Origin: Rhizobium sp. 9140
GTDB taxonomy: Bacteria > Pseudomonadota > Alphaproteobacteria > Rhizobiales > Rhizobiaceae
Reading direction: 5' to 3'
Length of the DNA stretch: 64,000 nt
NCBI RefSeq assembly: GCF_900067135.1
Contig: NZ_FJUR01000001.1
Span: 486,501 to 550,500 of the forward strand
Notes under the pieces: generated by a model
What the model was told of the DNA's origin: nothing
The model's input: only the letters and a program-made list of their open reading frames with translations
Database searches by the model: none
Position numbers and translations under genes: made by a program
In this document: positions 59,798 through 64,000 of the stretch, one piece after another
How the letters are laid out: each line of letters starts with the position of its first letter
How positions within the stretch are numbered: the first letter of the stretch is position 1

Positions 59798-60805
59798 TCA
59801 CGGATAAAGGCACTTGATGTATTCGCCCGACGCCCCTGCCCGACGCTCGATCATGGAGGCAAGGCGCTTCAGCCCACGGCCGGGCTTGCCGGCATTGCGG
59901 TCGATGGGATTGGGCAGGGAGACCGCGAGAAGCGCTGCCTGCCGGCGCGTCAGCTTGGAGGCGGACACCCCGAAATGATGCTGGGCGGCGGCCTCGGCGC
60001 CATAGATGCCCGGTCCCCATTCGGCGATATTCAGGTAGATCTCCATCAGCCGCCGCTTGGTCCAGACGAAATCGGCGGCCAGTGCCAGCGGCAGCTCCAT
60101 CGCCTTGCGCACGAAGGAGCGGCCATTCCAGAGAAACAGGTTCTTCGCCGTCTGCATGGGAATGGTGCTCGCACCACGCGTCTGCTCGCCCTCCAACGCA
60201 TCATCCACGACACCGCGCATCTGCACCCAGTCGACACCGGCATGCATGCAGAACTGCCCGTCTTCCGACATCATCACCGACTGGACGAGATTGGGAGAAA
60301 TCTTCTCGAACGGCACCCATTGCCGATCATAGCCGCGCAGAAGCGCGAGATCGCGCAGCATGAGAGAGGACACCGGATGAACGAAACTCGGCGAATAGAG
60401 GATGATCAGGGCGTAGGGCAGCAGGACGAGGACGACCGCGATGACGAGAAGCTGACGCCACCGGCGCCTGATCTGCGCGAACATGCCTCGTTTGGCGTTT
60501 GACGGCAGTTCCTCATCTCCACCTATATCCGGCCCCCGAACGTCCAGCCGTGCAGGTTCCAGCCTCGCAGGATCCATCCGCGCATCGTCGCGCAAGGATA
60601 CCTCTTCGGCGCGAACCTCGCGTGCCCGTGGCTCAGGACCGGCATCACGAGCCTCCGCGGCATCAGGCTCCCGTGGCGCGTCGGCCGGGAGCTTACGGAG
60701 GTCTGACCCCCGCGATTCTGGCTCACGTGGTTCGGGTACGATATCCCAATTCTGATCGTCCCGACTGATCAATCCGTCCGTCGCCCCATCCGCACCCTCC
60801 GTCAT
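59798..60805 (-). CDS. mtgA: Monofunctional peptidoglycan glycosyltransferase with N-terminal extension
   Basis: A 335-residue enzyme that polymerises lipid II. After a charged, Arg/Glu/Asp/Pro-rich extension of about 105 residues comes a transmembrane helix (118-137) and then the GT51 domain with catalytic Glu181 in [13 protein letters not shown], the [16 protein letters not shown] motif and [14 protein letters not shown]. Family members usually have about 230 residues, so the extension is notable. Overlap with other genes does not occur; the GST gene lies 70 bases downstream. Confidence 0.94.
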   Translation of the reverse strand: MTEGADGATDGLISRDDQNWDIVPEPREPESRGSDLRKLPADAPREPDAAEARDAGPEPRAREVRAEEVSLRDDARMDPARLEPARLDVRGPDIGGDEELPSNAKRGMFAQIRRRWRQLLVIAVVLVLLPYALIILYSPSFVHPVSSLMLRDLALLRGYDRQWVPFEKISPNLVQSVMMSEDGQFCMHAGVDWVQMRGVVDDALEGEQTRGASTIPMQTAKNLFLWNGRSFVRKAMELPLALAADFVWTKRRLMEIYLNIAEWGPGIYGAEAAAQHHFGVSASKLTRRQAALLAVSLPNPIDRNAGKPGRGLKRLASMIERRAGASGEYIKCLYP

Positions 60806-60915
60806 AGTCTAAGATCGGGCGGATTTGAACGTCCTTTTCACCACTGTCCCCGGTGGAGATGGCCTTCGCCGTGAAATTTATTGAACGCGCCGCACGCGCA
60901 TGCCAAAGAGCCGCC

Positions 60916-61830
60916 ATGAACGCAGCGGCCCAAACCTTCGATATCAAGCTCCGTGAGAGTGCCGACCAGGTCACGGCCTGCCTCGAAGCGCTCCTGACCG
61001 CCACGGTCGCGCCCGACGAGATCGCCCGTCCGCCGGCACTGCTCGCCGCCATGCGCCATGGCGTGCTGAACGGCGGCAAGCGGCTTCGCCCCTTTCTGGT
61101 GATGGAGAGCACGGCACTTTTTGGCGGAGATGCCAAAGCCGCCATTCGGGTCGCCGCCGCTCTTGAATGCGTGCATTGCTATTCCCTCGTCCACGACGAT
61201 CTGCCGGCCATGGACGACGACGACCTGCGCCGTGGCCAGCCGACGGTCCACATCGCCTATGGCGAAGCGAATGCCATCCTTGCCGGCGACAGCCTGCTGA
61301 CCCTTGCCTTCGACATTCTGGCCGGACCCGAGACTGCACTGCCGGATGCCGTGAAGACGGCGCTCGTGCTGGCCCTTGCCCGCGCCTCGGGCCTCGGCGG
61401 CATGGCCGGCGGGCAGGCGCTCGATCTTGCAGCGGAAACCAGAGCCCCAGACGAACAGGGCATTGTCACGCTGCAGGCCATGAAGACCGGCGCGCTGATC
61501 CGGTTTGCCTGCGAGGCCGGCGCCATCGTCTCCGGCACGCCTGCCGAAGACCGTGCGCACCTGCGCCAGTTCGGCGAACGCATCGGCCGCGCCTTCCAGC
61601 TCGCCGACGACCTTCTCGACCTCACGGCCGACGCCGAGACTATGGGCAAGGCGACCGGCAAGGACGAAGCCCGCGGCAAGGCGACGCTGGTCGCCCGCCG
61701 CGGCACCGACTGGGCCGAAGCCGAACTGGCGCGGCTGGTCGCAGAGGCAAGCGCCCTCCTTGCACCTTACGGCGACCCCGCGAAAACGCTGATCGACGCG
61801 GCGGCCTTTGTCGCAAACCGCGATCATTGA
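60916..61830 (+). CDS. ispA: Polyprenyl (farnesyl/geranyl) diphosphate synthase
   Basis: A 304-residue isoprenyl synthase. The first aspartate-rich motif DDLPAMDDDD (residues 94-103) has the spacing of bacterial IspA enzymes, GGKRLRPFL is upstream, and the second motif is DDLLD. GMAGGQALDL is also present. It makes farnesyl diphosphate for ubiquinone and undecaprenyl-phosphate chains. The ATG at 60916 gives the usual start; in-frame GTG 60853 and ATG 60859 are alternatives. Confidence 0.92.
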   Translation: MNAAAQTFDIKLRESADQVTACLEALLTATVAPDEIARPPALLAAMRHGVLNGGKRLRPFLVMESTALFGGDAKAAIRVAAALECVHCYSLVHDDLPAMDDDDLRRGQPTVHIAYGEANAILAGDSLLTLAFDILAGPETALPDAVKTALVLALARASGLGGMAGGQALDLAAETRAPDEQGIVTLQAMKTGALIRFACEAGAIVSGTPAEDRAHLRQFGERIGRAFQLADDLLDLTADAETMGKATGKDEARGKATLVARRGTDWAEAELARLVAEASALLAPYGDPAKTLIDAAAFVANRDH

Positions 61831-61948
61831 GCCGATCTGATCGTCGTGCCACGCAACGGGGCGTGAGCGGCAGGACGGCACCTGGTCGCCCTGCCCACCC
61901 GTGCGGTCGACGCGAGCCTGCGGGCCACCGTCCCTACCGGCAGCCTTC

Positions 61949-63355
61949 CTACCGGATCAGCGCCGACCTGCCCCTCGGGAGATAGGCGCCTGTCGGCGCT
62001 TCGCTCCCGGCAGGCTCACCGTCCTTGACGATCGTCCGGCCGCGCAGGAGCACGCGGACGGGCCAGCCCCGGATATCGAGACCTTCATAGGGCGTATAGT
62101 CGGCACCGTGGTGGAGGATGTCATTGGTCAGCGTGGTCTGCTTTTCCGGGTCCCAGAGCGCGAGGTCGGCATCCGAGCCTATGGCGACGGTACCCTTGCG
62201 AGGGTAGAGGCCATAGAGCTTCGCGTGATTGGTCGACGTGACCGCGACGAAGGTGTTGAGGTCGATGCGACCCTTCATGACGCCTTCGGAAAACAGGATC
62301 GGGAGGCGCGTGGCGACGCCTGGGATGCCGTTCGGGATCCAGCGGAAATGACGCTTGCCTTTCTCGTTCAGCTTGCCCTCCGGGTCATCGAAGCGGAAAG
62401 GGCAATGGTCGGAGGAGAAGAGGTCGAAGACGCCCTGTTCGAGGCCTTCCCAGCAGGCATCCTGGCTCGCTTTGTCGCGCGGCGGCGGCGAGCAGACGTA
62501 TTTCGCCCCCTCAAGCGCATCCTGATCGAGATCGTCCGCCGTCAGCATGAGATATTGCGGGCAGGTTTCGCCTGCGATCTTCTGGCCGCGCTGGCGGGCA
62601 CGCCGGATTTCCTCCATCGCCTCGCGGTTGGAAACATGGACGATGACGATCGGCACATCGACGATTTCCGCAAGCGACAGAGCGCGGTGCGTCGCCTCGC
62701 GCTCGGCCGCAACAGGTCGGGTCGTCGCATGGAATTTCGGGGCGAACTTGCCCTCCTCCTCGTGACGGCCGATGAGGTAGCGGATGGCATCCTCGTTCTC
62801 GCAGTGGACCATGACGAGCGCGCCGGTGCGCCGCGCGGTGTCGAGGGTGGCAAGGATCTCGTCGTCGCGCAGTCGCAAGCCCTCATACGTCATGAAGACC
62901 TTCATCGAGGTATAACCATCCTCGACCAGCGCCGGCACTTCCTGCCCCAGCACCTCTGGCGTCGGGTCAGTGATCACCATGTGGAAGGAGACGTCCACAT
63001 GGCATTTGTCCTCAGCCTTCGCATGGTAGATCTTCAGGGCCTCGCGCAGGGACTGCCCCTTCTCCTGCATGCAGAAAGCCATGACGGTCGTATTGCCGCC
63101 AATGGCGGCAGAGCGGGTGCCGCTGTCGAAATCGTCGGCCATGACGATCCCGTCGCCGGAGGGCTGGTCGAGATGCACATGGCTGTCGATACCGCCGGGC
63201 AGAACGAAGAGACCGGTCGCATCGATGATCTCGTCGGCGTCCGTCAACTCCGCCGCAAGGGCCGCGATGCGGCCGTCGCGGATGCCGATATCGCTTTTGA
63301 ACGTGTCGGACGCCGTCACCACCGTCCCGTGGCGGATCACCGTATCGAAGCGCAT
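61949..63355 (-). CDS. hydA: Dihydropyrimidinase/D-hydantoinase
   Basis: A 468-residue cyclic amidohydrolase for reductive pyrimidine breakdown. Metal ligands are His59 and His61 in SHVHLD, the carboxylated Lys152 in TSMKVFMTYEG, His184 in VHCEN, His240 in IVHVSN and Asp316 in SSDHCPF. GAAGGAGA precedes ATG 63355. The frame remains open beyond this start but there it runs against another gene. The class V aminotransferase gene upstream is 37 bases away and may be in the same operon; other pyd genes are not seen. Confidence 0.95.
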   Translation of the reverse strand: MRFDTVIRHGTVVTASDTFKSDIGIRDGRIAALAAELTDADEIIDATGLFVLPGGIDSHVHLDQPSGDGIVMADDFDSGTRSAAIGGNTTVMAFCMQEKGQSLREALKIYHAKAEDKCHVDVSFHMVITDPTPEVLGQEVPALVEDGYTSMKVFMTYEGLRLRDDEILATLDTARRTGALVMVHCENEDAIRYLIGRHEEEGKFAPKFHATTRPVAAEREATHRALSLAEIVDVPIVIVHVSNREAMEEIRRARQRGQKIAGETCPQYLMLTADDLDQDALEGAKYVCSPPPRDKASQDACWEGLEQGVFDLFSSDHCPFRFDDPEGKLNEKGKRHFRWIPNGIPGVATRLPILFSEGVMKGRIDLNTFVAVTSTNHAKLYGLYPRKGTVAIGSDADLALWDPEKQTTLTNDILHHGADYTPYEGLDIRGWPVRVLLRGRTIVKDGEPAGSEAPTGAYLPRGRSALIR

Positions 63356-63392
63356 CGTCGTCTCCTTCTTCCTTGTGGTCAGTGCGGCCCGC

Positions 63393-64000
63393 TCAGCTGG
63401 CCTTTGCAAGCCCGGCGTCACCGGCAAGGATACGGTCAAGCGCTTCCGTGAAGCGATCGACCTCCTCCAGCGTGTTGTAGTGGACCATCGACACGCGCAG
63501 CATGCCGCCATGGTCGGTGAGGCCGAGATATTCCGCAAGGCGGCGGGAGTGGAAATCGCCGAAGCGCATGGCGATCTTCTCCGCGTCCATCGCCTTGCAA
63601 AGCGCGCTTGCATCTCGGCCATCGAAGCGGAAGGCGATGGTCGGCACGCGCGTATCGTCGCGGTTGGTCGCCTGCCCGACGATACGGCAGTCATTGCGCG
63701 CCCGAAGATAGACGAGGAGCCGCTCGGCGAGCGCATTCTCCTGTGCCGTTATGGCCGAGAAGGCGGCCTCGATCTTCTGGCGGGTCGTGCCGCTCTCGCC
63801 GGCCTGCTCGCCGAGCGTCACGAGATAATCAACGATGCCGCAGGTGGCGTAGGCAAGTTCATAGTTCGGGTTGCCCGGCTCCAGCTTCCCCGGCACTTTG
63901 TCCTTGCCGTAGAAGTAGTGGTAGAGGGTGTCGAGCTCCAGCAGCAGATCGTATTTGCCGTACATCAGCGCGTAGTGAGGACCGTAGGTCTTGTAGAGGC
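63393..64000 (-). CDS. Class V aminotransferase/cysteine desulfurase-like protein (5' end outside window)
   Basis: The last 202 residues of a PLP enzyme; the frame is open to the right edge, and the visible part begins LYKTYGPHYALMYGKYD. This is the segment just after the PLP-lysine loop of class V aminotransferases of the cysteine desulfurase-like group (the KTYGPH context), followed by the C-terminal small domain with RVPTIAFRF and LRVSMVHYNTLEEVDRF. The actual substrate is unknown. It is read toward the dihydropyrimidinase gene. Confidence 0.82.
   Translation of the reverse strand, partial: LYKTYGPHYALMYGKYDLLLELDTLYHYFYGKDKVPGKLEPGNPNYELAYATCGIVDYLVTLGEQAGESGTTRQKIEAAFSAITAQENALAERLLVYLRARNDCRIVGQATNRDDTRVPTIAFRFDGRDASALCKAMDAEKIAMRFGDFHSRRLAEYLGLTDHGGMLRVSMVHYNTLEEVDRFTEALDRILAGDAGLAKAS

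Noticed and set aside
61901..63451. 516-codon plus-strand frame opposite the dihydropyrimidinase
   Set aside because: All catalytic residues of the dihydropyrimidinase are on the other strand; the frame has no resemblance to a protein.

Overview
The window is a chromosomal housekeeping region of an alphaproteobacterium, almost certainly a member of the Rhizobiaceae (Rhizobium/Agrobacterium/Ensifer/Shinella type). This rests on the high GC content, the block ffh - chorismate mutase - rpsP - rimM - trmD - rplS - leuC, the neighbouring dapF - mtaB - ftsY group, the acnA/ccmABCDG divergon, DUF2585/DUF2794/DUF1223 genes, an IalB-family protein, the phaA/phaB/phaR cluster and two intergenic palindromes resembling dispersed rhizobial repeats. 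The genus cannot be fixed from the window. I saw no phage, insertion sequence, CRISPR array, tRNA or rRNA gene. About 66 protein genes are called; the two at the edges (xerC, an aminotransferase) are cut by the window.

Layout. 1-9.8 kb: xerC end, a TraB/GumN protein, leuC with a long leader, a CASTOR/POLLUX-like channel, an amino-acid ABC permease plus binding protein, an NTF2-like secreted protein, rplS and a GNAT. 9.8-16.8 kb: a TauE/SafE permease, then the trmD-rimM-rpsP-chorismate mutase-ffh operon (minus strand), then a metallo-beta-lactamase-fold protein coupled to a ureohydrolase. 16.8-21.9 kb: dapF-mtaB-ftsY-yciB-DUF2585, nearly gapless. 21.9-29.7 kb: ccmGDCBA (cytochrome c maturation) divergent from acnA, then DUF1223 and DUF2794 genes. 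29.7-36.9 kb: a PAT-type acetyltransferase, a Bax-inhibitor-1 protein with a structured leader (candidate ybhL RNA), the YbbA/YbbP exporter divergent from a TesA-like esterase, then thpR, phhB and a YkvA gene. 36.9-45 kb: an ECF sigma gene with no adjacent anti-sigma factor, divergent from an IalB-family gene; rlmN with two tiny membrane-protein genes in its operon; a LysE exporter, TenA, argG and a MarR/Bcr-type efflux pair. 45-55 kb: an M3 peptidase, typA, then carD, fdxA, an S4 RNA-binding protein and a SUV3-like helicase. 55-64 kb: phaB, phaA, phaR, a small membrane protein, rpmF, a GST, mtgA, a prenyl synthase, a dihydropyrimidinase and a truncated class V aminotransferase.

Functional themes. 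SRP targeting is represented by both ffh and ftsY. Translation and RNA maturation are prominent (rpsP, rplS, rpmF, rimM, trmD, mtaB, rlmN, typA, thpR, SUV3-like helicase, S4 protein). Central metabolism is covered by acnA, leuC, argG, dapF and polyhydroxybutyrate synthesis from acetyl-CoA with its PhaR regulator.

No obvious large novel system is present. The parts most worth a second look are small: the leuC leader (well-matched promoter, 38-codon reading frame at the predicted transcript start, terminator-like hairpin before leuC), the rplS leader with a small frame ending just before rplS, the rlmN-linked pair of mini membrane proteins, the unpaired ECF sigma factor facing ialB, the CASTOR-like channel, and the SUV3-like helicase with a long low-complexity tail.
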